The notes under the pieces are model-generated. The model worked only from the letters and a program-made list of their open reading frames with translations. It made no database searches and had not been told where the DNA came from. The translations under genes were made by a program, and so were the position numbers. A stretch of 17,053 bases of DNA from Tieghemiomyces parasiticus (taxonomy: Eukaryota > Kickxellomycota > Dimargaritomycetes > Dimargaritales > Dimargaritaceae). Location of the stretch: the NCBI GenBank assembly GCA_027575765.1, contig JANBPT010000994.1, positions 1 to 17,053 on the forward strand, read 5' to 3'. Shown in pieces: positions 8,775-17,053 of this stretch. Position 1 is the stretch's first letter. Each line of letters opens with the position of its first letter.

Positions 8775-10400
8775 ATGGCTTCCCCGCGGCCGGATCCCGC
8801 CGCGGCCGCCCCGGGCTCGCAAGCTAAGCGTACCGTCCGCGACTTTACCTTTGGACGGATCTTAGGCGAGGGCTCGTACTCCACCGTAAGTCTACCTTCG
8901 CCGGGACCTCCCTCCCCCGTACACCCCTACCCCTGTTCCTCCCCCTCCCCCGACTGACCTGTGCCTTTATCTCCCCACCCTTGGCTCCGCCTCTCCGCTC
9001 ACCTACACCAGGTTATGCTGGGTACTGACCAGACCACCGGCCAGCAGTACGCCGTCAAAATTCTGGACAAACGCCACATCATCAAGGAGAAAAAGACCAA
9101 GTATGTCAATATCGAACGCAACACTCTCAACCGACTCAACCATCCCCTGGTTGTGCGCCTGCACTTCGCCTTCCAGGATCCCACAAGCCTCTACTTTGTG
9201 CTGGACTATGCCGAGCACGGCGAACTCCTGACCCTTATCCGCCGCTGCGGCCAGCTCCCCGAGGTCAATGCCCGCTTCTACCTAGCCGAAATTGTCACGG
9301 CGGTGGAGTACCTGCACAGCCGTGGAGTTGTGCACCGTGACCTAAAGCCTGAGAATATCCTGCTGGACCAAGACATGCACATCAAATTGACCGACTTTGG
9401 TACCGCTAAACTGACCGATTCCGCCGATGCCGGACCCCCACGTGCCAACTCCTTCGTCGGGACTGCTGAGTACGTCTCACCGGAGCTGTTAACTGACAAG
9501 GCCGTAGACCGGCGGTCGGACCTCTGGGCCTTGGGCTGCATACTCTACCAGTTGCTCTCCGGTCGTTTACCATTCAAAGGTGCTAATGACTACCAAACGT
9601 TCCAGCAGATTATTCGTCACGAGTACACGATCCCCGACGACTTCTCCCCGGCCGCCCGCGACCTCGTCACCCAGCTACTGGTAAGTGATCGTATTCTGGT
9701 CGCCCCACTTCTCCTTCACCACCACTACATCCCTCAGCTTACCTGTAAACTCAGGTTGTATGTGTAACGCTTACTTACCGCCTCCTTGATCTCCTCTACA
9801 TGTCAGGCTGCCAACCCTGCCGACCGGATCGGCGCCGCCGGCCCTGACCTCGCCGCCGTCAAGGCCCACCCTTTTTTTTCCGGCCTCGACTGGCGTGACC
9901 TCCACCTACAAGTCCCACCGCCGCTCCCGGCCCCGTCACCTCCTGTCGGCCCGTGGAACGGCACGGCGAACGACGATGATGAGGACCTGATTGATGACTC
10001 GGATCTGTTCCAACGTCTGCAGGCGCTACCCGTCTACGAAGGCGGGAGCGCTCTGCCCGCCGATCTCGGGAGCTATACCCTACCACGGCCGTCGTCGTCG
10101 GACCCACCCACCGTAAGTGCCGCTTCCCCGCCTCTACGGTCGCCCCCGCGCCTGGTTACCACCCCGCCTCAGCCCTACACCATGCCATCATACTACGACC
10201 CCCACCCGTCGCAATCCGGTCTGTCCTACTCGTCCACCCAGTCGCCGCCCGACCCTCACTTTCACAACCTCCACCACACCGAGCTGGCGTTGCACGAGGG
10301 GGGCAAACTGTCGCAGTCGGCTCAGCCGTGGACGTGGCGGGGTCGCCTAGCATTACGCCTATCATCACTCTGTCCCTGCATCTGCGGGTCCCGGCCGTAA
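8775..10400 (+). CDS. PDK1: PDK1/PKH-type protein kinase (3-phosphoinositide-dependent kinase-1 family)
   Basis: Exons 8775-8885, 9012-9680 and 9807-10400; both introns are 126 nt with GTAAGT donors. The model encodes 457 aa. PDK1 kinases phosphorylate the activation loops of other AGC kinases (Akt/Sch9-, PKC- and Ypk-type). The kinase domain covers about residues 24-285: Gly-rich loop GEGSYST (31-37, split from the next residue by intron 1), AVK with Lys53, HRDLKPEN with Asp147, and DFGTAK (165-170), a PDK1 hallmark. RANSFVGTAEYVSPE carries activation-loop Ser184, matching human Ser241. The tail (about 286-457) is Pro/Ser-rich with an acidic patch. No PH domain is visible, as in budding-yeast Pkh proteins. 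The 3' end is uncertain because the stop TAA (10398-10400) lies inside a perfect GTAAGT donor at 10397-10402; another possible donor is at 10113. The kinase identity is secure and the last 50-150 residues are not. Confidence 0.88.
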
Positions 10401-11193
10401 GTTGGTCTCCCATGGAGGTATGACGAGCGCTGCGTTCTGACCTTTCTCCTTCATTGTTTCCCCCGCCCCCTTCTATCGTTTCTCCACCCGCACCGTCACC
10501 CTTCTTTGTACACCCTGTCTTTCCTATACCCTTATCCGCCCATCGCCCAACACAGGCCGAACCCTCGGACCCCGGCCCCTAAAGCCTCTTACTTTCCTTG
10601 CCGCACCGACACAGTCACTGTACCTCGCCAGCCCGCTTGCGTAATTTATTTCTCATTTCGTTGTAAAATTAGGAAACCCCCCTGCCTTCCCCGTGTGCTC
10701 TACCCTCGTATCTGTATCCATACCTGTGAACCTGCGCGAGTCGCCTTCCCTTGCCCCACCATCGACACCCCGTCTCCCAATACACCAATCAACATACACC
10801 CATATAAAAAGAGAGATCCGCATAACCAGATAAAGCCAAACTGGTGCGGTCTTGCCGGCAGGTACAACGAAGGTCCCCCTGGGACCTCCCCACTAAGCTG
10901 CTACGCGAATGGCTCATTGGGTGGTCGCTCTCATTTGGAGGACGGATACTTGGTCTCCTTAATGGGAGTAGAAGATTGCCGAGTCGAAGTTTGATGCCAG
11001 TTAAGTGCAACAAAGGTTACACGGTGGCCCATTCGTTAGAGACCTACACCCGTTCATGATAAATGAATAGTCCAGCGCTCATCCACCAGATCGGGCGTCC
11101 ATACCCTTTATTGTAGTAATCGACTTCGTTCTTAGCGGGAAACTCCACGGTCCCACCATATACCACTGATGAGAGGAGGGGTTGAAAAATGAT

Positions 11194-11209
11194 GACCAAG
11201 CGTCTGGTC
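11194..11209. repeat. Short inverted repeat next to a larger hairpin
   Basis: GACCA (11194-11198) and TGGTC (11205-11209) form a 5-bp stem around a 6-base loop, ending 2 bp before the 9-bp-stem hairpin at 11212. Weak alone; notable only because of its neighbour. Confidence 0.3.
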
Positions 11210-11211
11210 GG

Positions 11212-11259
11212 TATGGCGCGGGCTCAGGCTGGTGCGGTTAGCCGGCTGGTCGCGCCATA
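11212..11259. repeat. Perfect 9-bp inverted repeat with 30-base loop
   Basis: TATGGCGCG (11212-11220) is the exact reverse complement of CGCGCCATA (11251-11259). The 30-base loop contains GGCT/AGCC complementary words and the palindrome AGCCGGCT, so further pairing inside is possible. It lies in the gene-free stretch downstream of MED8. It could be a structured RNA, a protein-binding site or a small relic; function unknown. Confidence 0.5.
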
Positions 11260-11559
11260 ACGAAAGAGGACGTCTGGGTATTGCATACTTCTACCTGCCC
11301 AGGCCTACTACTGCTCAAGCGGCCGATTGGCATCCTTCACCTATTCACGGTCCAAATTCGCGGTAATAGATAGCGGAAGAGAAACGGGTCTCAAATCAAA
11401 TCGCCTCAGATAATACCGCCCCAGAATACCCCGGCTGACGCGGCCACGCCGGAAGTTAGCTTCCACGGCATGTCGGGCCGCTTGTGGCGGGGTGACTTAG
11501 CTCGTCTATCACTTTTCTTACATCACAAGTGTGGCGCCGCAAGGTTCCTGTCGTTTTGC

Positions 11560-12553
11560 CTATCCGGCCGTACCGCTTGACACGAATCGCATCAGTCGCT
11601 CCAGGTCAGTTGTGGCCTCCTTGAGCAAACCTGCGGCCCTGGCAGGCGACAGCTGCGGGGGAGGTTCGGCGGCGGCCGCCCGCTCCTCGGCCTCATCAAC
11701 GATGCGCAGCTTGAGTTGGGGCCGGTACTGGTCCAAGTGTTTCTCGAGACTCTGCTCTGCTGAGAGACAGACAGCGTCGTGGGCCTCCGCTTTGGACTAG
11801 ATGAGGAGTGAGTATAGGTGAGGATCATTCGCCGGTTAGAATACGTGAAATGGCTGAGGTCAGTCGAATACCGAGAAAAGAGAGTGACTTGCGGGCTTTC
11901 CATGAAGGGGAAGAGGCAAGGCAGCAGAGCAATGGTTTGAGGTCGGTATTTGACCAAGGTTACCTTCCACAGTTTAAGTTCCTCGGCCGGTGGGCCACTG
12001 CCGACGAATCGTTCCTGGAGATCTTGGGTCACGCCCGCTGCGTAGCAGGTCTCAGCTTCCCGGATCAATACCTCCTGAGCCTTCTCAACCTCGGGGACAA
12101 GCTTGGTACGGAGCAGCACGGCCAGGACTTGCTGTTCCTGGTCAGTGCCGACAGGCTCCTGCGGATGCAGTACCATCTTTCGCAGCGCCGAAAGATGGTT
12201 CTCGCTGAGTACACGGTTCAAGCTGACGTAACGGGCCACCAGAATATTGAACTTGTTCAGGATTTCGGGCCTGGAAGGAGCAGAAGAGCGCGAGAACAGC
12301 GACGGAGGAGGGAGGGTTATGAAGGGTGGTCGGGAAGAAAAAGAAAGCCGGCCAATGCCGGGTCGGGAGCGGGATGGCACCAGGTCATAGGGTGCGCTGT
12401 ACCAGTCCTGGTTGCTTACCATGGTGCGGTGAACGGGAAGCGCGGGTCCGTGGCCTGGAGGAAAGGGAGAAAGGAGTCTCGGAGCTGCTGCAACTTGGAT
12501 CGCAGGGACTCCAACTCGGCAATCTGCTTGGCGTCGTCGTAGAATGGGTCCAT
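11560..12553 (-). CDS. MED8: Mediator of RNA polymerase II transcription subunit 8
   Basis: Three exons: 12553-12420, 12270-11964 and 11796-11560. The introns are 149 and 167 nt (donors GTAAGC and GTAACC, acceptors CCAG and CTAG). The joined frame gives 225 aa, close to yeast Med8. Med8 is a head-module subunit that links Mediator to RNA polymerase II in the nucleus. Evidence: an N-terminal helix with heptad-like leucines (ELESLRSKLQQLR, about 13-25), the join that creates PWPEILNKFNILVARY (about 44-59), the LNRVL segment, a helix VPEVEKAQEVL, a Trp-containing helix at the exon 2-3 join, and the C-terminal LMRFVSSG, which resembles the LLRFMSTG-like end of Med8. Exon 2 contains a perfect 11-bp inverted repeat (12172-12199). 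The gene is transcribed away from POLD2. The last exon is supported by frame, acceptor and C-terminal motif. Confidence 0.87.
12172..12199. repeat. Perfect 11-bp inverted repeat inside MED8 exon 2
   Basis: ACCATCTTTCG (12172-12182), loop CAGCGC, CGAAAGATGGT (12189-12199). It lies in coding sequence for the segment ENHLSALRKMV of Med8 and would form a stable hairpin in the mRNA. Confidence 0.6.
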
Positions 12554-12861
12554 GGTGGCGGTGGGATACAAGGGAGGGGAGCTGTCATGCAATAGGGAGG
12601 AGATGACAGCGCGCGCGAACCGACGGGTAGAGACAAAACTTAAAGCCCACGAACGCGATGAGCCCAGGGTTAATCCCAGTGGACTTGGTGACGCTGATTG
12701 ACAAAATTCGAACCTGACCTTCCCCTCCACCGACGCCGGTACGAATGCAAACAAACCCTCAATTTGGACTGTAGTTTAGGCCATACTCGTTTCCACCGGT
12801 GTAACGCCTTTCCGTCATTGCTTTCACGTTCACCATTGTCAGCTACCTTTAACCAGCCGCC
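12554..12861. promoter_or_regulatory. Shared divergent promoter region of MED8 and POLD2
   Basis: Only 308 bp separate the two start codons, so both promoters and 5' leaders must fit here. A GC-alternating run lies near 12608-12616 (GCGCGCGCG). The POLD2 ATG has an excellent context (GCCGCCATGA). No TATA box stands out, and I found no ACGCGT (MCB) element, which in yeasts often controls replication genes. Confidence 0.55.
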
Positions 12862-14937
12862 ATGAATCAAGTCGCTGAGAGGTCTACGCTGCAAGTGTGA
12901 GTACCAGGACCATTGTCCACCCTGTCTACCGGCGGGCCTGTCGGAGCGCGGAGTTGGGGCCACCGCCCTCGGCTCGCCTGGCCTTCAACCTTACCCATCC
13001 CTTCTCTCACCTTAATACTTTATGCCTCGCATCCGCCCCATTCTCTAACGACGCGGCCAGGGCGTCTGGCGACTTCCTCCGTGCCCCGGCGACGCTGGGC
13101 CAGCCGACCCGTCACCTACGTTCCGTGGCCGCTGCCTCTACCCCTGCTGCGGCCGCCACCAACCGCGACTTTGTCATCCTGCAGCGGTCTTACCGCCAGC
13201 AGTACTCCAATATTTACTTCCTGCGGCTCCACGCCCTCAAGGCGGCTGCCGCTGAGGCGGCGCACCGCCAGTGGCTCGATAACACGCCTGGGACCGCCCC
13301 AGCCGTGTACGCTGCCAAAATCTCGGCCATCCCGCCTGGCCGGCGCTGCGCGGTGGTAGGTACCCTCTACTGCGACCAGAAGGGGAAGCCCAACGTTCTC
13401 GACGACCTGAGCAAGGAGCTGTGGATTTCTGCCCCTCCGCCGCGGGTCACCTACGCCGACGGCGACGCGGATCTCTACTACCTGGAGGACGAGTCGAGCC
13501 GCGTTACCCTGACGGGCGCTGTCGTCCGCGCAGCTGGCCTGGCCACCGGCGCAGTGATTGCTGTACTCGGCACGGAAAATTTGGTGGGCGACTTTGAGGT
13601 GGAAGCGGTGACCTTTCCAGGCCTGGCCCCGCAGCCCGCGCTGCCCGCTCGGACGGAGGACCGGTACGTGGCGCTGGTCTCGGGACTACAACTGGCAGGC
13701 CGACCACCCAGCCTAGGACTCGAGCTGATGACCGAATTTCTGACGGGCTGCCTAGGGGGACCGGGTGACCAGGCCCTGGCAGCGGCCGTGACCCGCCTTG
13801 TCGTGGTGGGCAACGCCCTGGGCAGTGAATCGGCCGGTGCCCTAGAACTGGCCGGCGGGGACGGCGCAGCGGGCCTCAAGGCGTTGGACGGCTACCTCAG
13901 CGCGTGGGCGGCCCTCATGCCCGTCGACCTCATGCCTGGTGCGGATGATCCAGCCAACCATGTTCTACCCCAGCAGGCCCTCCACATCTCCCTGTTTCCC
14001 CGAGCGGGCCGACTGTCGACCTTCGAGTCGGTGACAAACCCTGCCTGGTTCGATGTGGACGGCGTGAGGTAAGCTCTGACCCTTGCCATTGTTAAACGGT
14101 CGGTTGGGTAGCAGTTACGCGATACCCTGTGTCTGACGCGCCTCTGGTGTATTCGTATCCTCCCCGCCACCAGCCTGTTGGGCACTGCAGGTCAGACCAT
14201 TGACGATCTAGTTAAGTACGGTACCGCCACCGCCCCAATCGACGTGGCCGAACGCTCGCTGCGCTGGCGTCATATGGCACCGTCGGCCCCCGACACATTG
14301 TGTAAGTCTTCCCGCTCCGCGACTTGGCGCTCCCGGGCTGCCCACAGGATCTCCCTGTCACAGGTGCTTGGACCCCAGGCAGGCACTGATATTACGAACG
14401 TTTAGAGCCCGGCCGGCTTGCATCTGCCAAGGGCTCGATGTGGTGTCGGATGGCACTACTGACGTCGTCCGCCGGGGGTATACAGTGCCATGGCGTTGGC
14501 TGAAGGCGAGACCACTGGGCGACACTGCTTTGGCCACCTGTCTATACCTTGCGAACCTATTAACCCAATTTAACCCATCTTGACCACCGCCGGCCTTGGG
14601 GCCTTCCAATAGGGTGCTATCCGTTCGCCGAGAAGGATCCCTTTGTGCTTGAAAGTACGCCTCACGTCTACTTCATTGGCAACCAGGCAACCTTCCAGTC
14701 CCGGCTCACCCAAGGTAAGTAACCCCGCCGCCACAGGTAGCTGCGCGTTGTCTTAATCCGTATCCTGGTCGACTGACTCACGCACTGGTTATAATGTAAT
14801 ATCGCCGCCAAACAGGTTCCGATGGGCAGGTTTGCCGGATCGTCTGCGTGCCCGATTTCAGTCACACATCAACCCTTGTCCTGGTCAACTTGCGAACGCT
14901 GGCCGCTCACACCGTGTCATTCACAGCAACATTCTAG
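12862..14937 (+). CDS. POLD2: DNA polymerase delta subunit 2 (small regulatory B-subunit; Pol31/Cdc1)
   Basis: Five exons: 12862-12896, 13061-14068, 14174-14301, 14613-14714 and 14816-14937, with introns of 164, 105, 311 and 101 nt. The product is 464 aa, against 469 in human POLD2. This B-subunit holds the catalytic and other subunits of the lagging-strand polymerase together in the nucleus. The N-terminal Pol-delta motif RSYRQQYSNIYFLRL is at about 54-67. An OB-fold region follows at about 96-200, with GTLYCDQKGKPNVLDDL. The inactive phosphoesterase-like domain starts near RYVALVSGL (213-221) and includes NHVLPQQALH, NPAWFDVDG, the exon-joined LGTAGQTIDDL, CYPFAEKDPFVL, HVYFIGNQ and VPDFSHTSTLVLVNLRTL. 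The start lies in a 35-nt first exon with a GTGAGT donor and a CTAAC branch point in intron 1 near 13046; a GTG-initiated frame at 12897 is really that donor. All joins keep frame. Intron 3 is unusually long and leaves no other in-frame choice I could find. Confidence 0.92.
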
Positions 14938-15599
14938 AGGCTACCCTCCCCCCGTACTGGGCTGGGATGTTACCCAGGCGGAGGTGGCCCGCGCTCCCAT
15001 GACTATAATAAATAGATACTCGTCACCATCGCCTGTCGAGCGACCAATTTTCTCTACAGCAGCCTTCAAGAGAGGACGATCGGTAACCCGAGCTCCAGCT
15101 TGCAATCCTGGAGAGGAGGGCTTCACGCTGGGTGGTGTGGTAGGCTCTCCTAAGCCCCTGCAGGCTGCGGTCGCTAACCGTCCAGGCAACCAGCACAGTG
15201 CTTCCTCTCTCTTTCTCTCTCGGCACAGGTCTCTTCCTCTTGCGGAATTGCCCAGGCGGGTGCCCTGGCAAGTCAACTCCCCGCGCCTCGGACACCGAGA
15301 CGGCCCGCTCACCACCCGTCACGTCCTGACGCTTGGCCAGACCCGCCCCGTCCATCGAGGGACTGTGGCGCCGACCATATCCTCTCCACTCCGCATAGGC
15401 CCACTGCGCTGCCCTTCCCTCTTGGCATTGTTCTGTCACGGCATCTCTTCCCACTCCCTTCCCTTTCCCCGCATCAGTCACTCTACGCACACATCTACCC
15501 TCCACCCGCTCCATTCTACCACGGTATCTGCACATTGCCGCTTCTTTCGGCCCATCTTTACCGTACTTGTACCCAACCCATCCCTCTGTCGTTCGGACC
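14938..15599. other. Intergenic: POLD2 3' UTR and RPT5 promoter
   Basis: The first part holds the POLD2 poly(A) signal. From about 15190 to 15599 the plus strand is strongly pyrimidine-rich (runs such as CTCTCTCTTTCTCTCTC), as expected of the RPT5 leader. A frame of 270 codons (14822-15634) crosses this region but overlaps POLD2 exon 5 out of frame and has no similarity. I found no yeast-type proteasome control element (GGTGGCAAA). Confidence 0.55.
15007..15012 (+). terminator. Poly(A) signal of POLD2
   Basis: A perfect AATAAA within ATAATAAATAG, 70 nt downstream of the POLD2 stop. Position suits a short fungal 3' UTR. Confidence 0.6.
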
Positions 15600-17053
15600 A
15601 TGTCGGAGAAGAGCGCCCTCGAAAAGGCCGTTGAGGCCTCATCCGCTGGCGCCGGTTCCCCATTTGATGATCTCGATAGCGAAATCCTGCGCTCTTCCAA
15701 CGAAGACATCGCCAACCGCACCCGGCTCGTCGAAAATGAAATTCGGGTAAGTGGTGTGGCCAAGCCATACTTCAGCATGCGGCCGGCTGCCTCATCCTCG
15801 CACCGTCATGTCCCCCCCCTCTGTGGTCGGGTGACTTTGGTCCTTGTTAACTTCGCAGCCTAGGCTAAGCCACTACTGCATCCGGCCCACCCTACCCTTC
15901 ATTCGTCTGATGTAATCCCTCTATTTTTCGTAACCCTAACCCCTGCGCTTCGGCCTTCACAAACCAACAGGTAATGAAGAGCGAACAGGCCCGTCTGCAG
16001 CACGAAAAGAGTGCCATGGTAGAGAAGATACGGGATAACCAGCAAAAGATCAGCATGAATCGGCAGCTGCCCTATCTCGTCGCAAACGTTGTGGAGGTAA
16101 GTCTGTCCACGAGGCTATCCCGGTCCGCCATCGTACCGGCTCGCCCATGTACGGCGATCTTTGCGTGCTACTAACCCCTCGACCGGTCTACCTACGTTTT
16201 AACCAACCAGATCCTTGATATTAACCCCGACGATGAGGAGGAAGACGGCGCTAACGTCGACCTGGATTCCATGCGTCGTGGAAAATGTGCAGTCATCAAG
16301 ACTTCGACTCGCCAGGTAAGTAGCAGCTGGAACCCGCGGTGGCGGAGCCGTCCTAGTGTCCTAAGTCGGGTATCCTACCTTCGCTCTTCCCGTGCCCTTC
16401 GTCTTATACCCGTATTGCGTCTGCCCTGCCTCGCCGTTCTAACCTCTACCCCTTTGTATCCTGCAGACTATCTTCCTACCGCTCATTGGCCTCGTGGAGG
16501 CCGAGGACCTCAAGGCCGGGGATCTCATCGGCGTACACAAAGACAGTTTCCTTATCCTTGAGAAGTTGCCTGCAGAGTAAGTGATGTGCAGTGAACCGTA
16601 TCCGCACGCCCGGGGAAGTCGCCTTCTCTCTGTCCCTCCCAGACCAATTGATCTCTAGACATGCTTGCGGCTCACACTTCTCTCTCTTTGCTGACCCTCG
16701 CCTTTACATCCCGCCCGATACTCACCGAATCAACCCTGTACATCACATAGGTACGACTCGCGCGTCAAAGCCATGGAAGTCGACGAGAAACCCACGGAGG
16801 ACTATACTGATATCGGTGGGCTAGATAAGCAGATTGAAGAGCTGGTGGAGGCCATCGTCCTACCGATGACCCACGCTGAACGGTTCAAGAATCTGGGTAT
16901 CAAGCCGCCCAAGGGCGCGCTCATGTACGGGCCGCCTGGTACGGGTAAGACCCTCCTGGCCCGCGCCTGCGCTGCTCAGACCAACTCGACCTACCTCAAA
17001 CTGGCCGGCCCGCAGCTGGTGCAAATGTTCATTGGAGACGGTTCCAAGCTGGT
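15600..17053 (+). CDS. RPT5: 26S proteasome regulatory particle AAA-ATPase subunit 6A (Rpt5/PSMC3), 3' end outside the window
   Basis: Exons 15600-15746, 15971-16096, 16211-16315, 16467-16576 and 16751 onward; introns of 224, 114, 151 and 174 nt, all with GTAAGT donors. The 263 residues seen match Rpt5, one of six ATPases in the ring that unfolds ubiquitinated substrates and opens the 20S gate. Residues about 36-85 form the N-terminal coiled coil, running into [12 protein letters not shown]. The OB-fold includes the acidic segment [15 protein letters not shown] and [16 protein letters not shown]. The AAA domain starts near [15 protein letters not shown] (about 180-194). Walker A GPPGTGKT is at 223-230 with Lys229, and the pore loop Phe256-Ile257-Gly258 lies in [12 protein letters not shown], wording specific to Rpt5. 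About 170 residues remain outside the window, including Walker B and the C-terminal gate-opening motif. Confidence 0.95.

Larger units (their letters stand above)
10401..11559. other. Convergent intergenic region between PDK1 and MED8
   Basis: From 10401 to about 10802 the plus strand is strongly pyrimidine-rich, probably the PDK1 3' UTR. At 10803 (TATAAAAA) it turns abruptly purine-rich. A plus-strand frame of 162 codons from 10506 begins at a TTG and has no recognisable similarity. Hairpins lie at 11194-11209 and 11212-11259. On the minus strand, AATAAA at 11112-11107 is a possible but distant MED8 poly(A) signal (about 450 nt past its stop). No gene is supported. Confidence 0.55.

Noticed and set aside
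9872..9879. Run of eight T in PDK1 exon 3 as a frameshift site or sequencing error
   Set aside because: It encodes the expected His-Pro-Phe-Phe segment at the end of the kinase domain and the frame is right on both sides.
10908..10990. tRNA-like A-box (TGGCTCATTGGG)
   Set aside because: No matching B-box (GGTTCGANTCC) and no acceptor stem. A similar word near 5774 fails for the same reason.
10556..10994. A fourth PDK1 exon after an acceptor at 10551-10555
   Set aside because: The frame is open but gives a Pro/Arg/Cys-rich product unlike a PH domain, and composition suggests a 3' UTR. Kept only as an open question in the findings.
15931..15943. Telomere-like TAACCCTAACCC
   Set aside because: Only two units, inside RPT5 intron 1, where CTAAC serves as a normal branch-point sequence 30 nt before the acceptor.

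Overview
The window is nuclear DNA of a fungus. All six recognisable genes are eukaryotic. Four of the five complete genes are split by short GT-AG introns (9 in all; 13 counting the partial last gene). Most introns are 101-174 nt, with a few of 224-335 nt, and the usual donor is GTAAGT or GTAAGC. A CRH-type cell-wall GH16 enzyme beside a Gi-like G-alpha fits a fungus. The moderately GC-rich coding DNA, intron density and compact layout would suit an early-diverging lineage such as Zoopagomycota/Kickxellomycotina, but that placement is only a guess.

Layout. (1) 1-147: the 3' end of the purine-biosynthesis gene ATIC/ADE17. (2) 1177-2187: an intronless secreted GH16 (CRH-like) gene with its own TATA box and poly(A) signal. 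(3) 2950-4346, minus strand: a complete two-exon Gi-type G-alpha gene, convergent with GH16. (4) 4347-8774: about 4.4 kb with no recognisable gene, lying between two divergent genes. It has a sharp change in strand composition near 5190 and several short hairpins. (5) 8775-10400: a PDK1/PKH-type protein kinase gene with three exons and no visible PH domain. (6) 10401-11559: a pyrimidine-rich probable 3' UTR followed by a gene-free stretch with hairpins. (7) 11560-12553, minus strand: Mediator subunit MED8, three exons. (8) 12862-14937: DNA polymerase delta subunit 2 (POLD2/Pol31), five exons, sharing a 308-bp divergent promoter region with MED8. (9) 15600 to the window end: proteasome ATPase RPT5, five exons seen, cut off just after Walker A and the pore loop.

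The genes do not form a pathway. They are ordinary housekeeping, signalling and cell-wall genes, each probably with its own promoter. I rebuilt the exon structures by hand. Every join keeps frame, and the resulting lengths (353, 457, 225 and 464 aa for the complete spliced genes) are plausible for their families. I found no convincing tRNA, rRNA, CRISPR array or intact mobile element, and no clear evidence of a new multi-gene system. The most useful leads are the end of the PDK1 gene, the Ser in switch I of G-alpha, the composition switch near 5190, and the hairpins.
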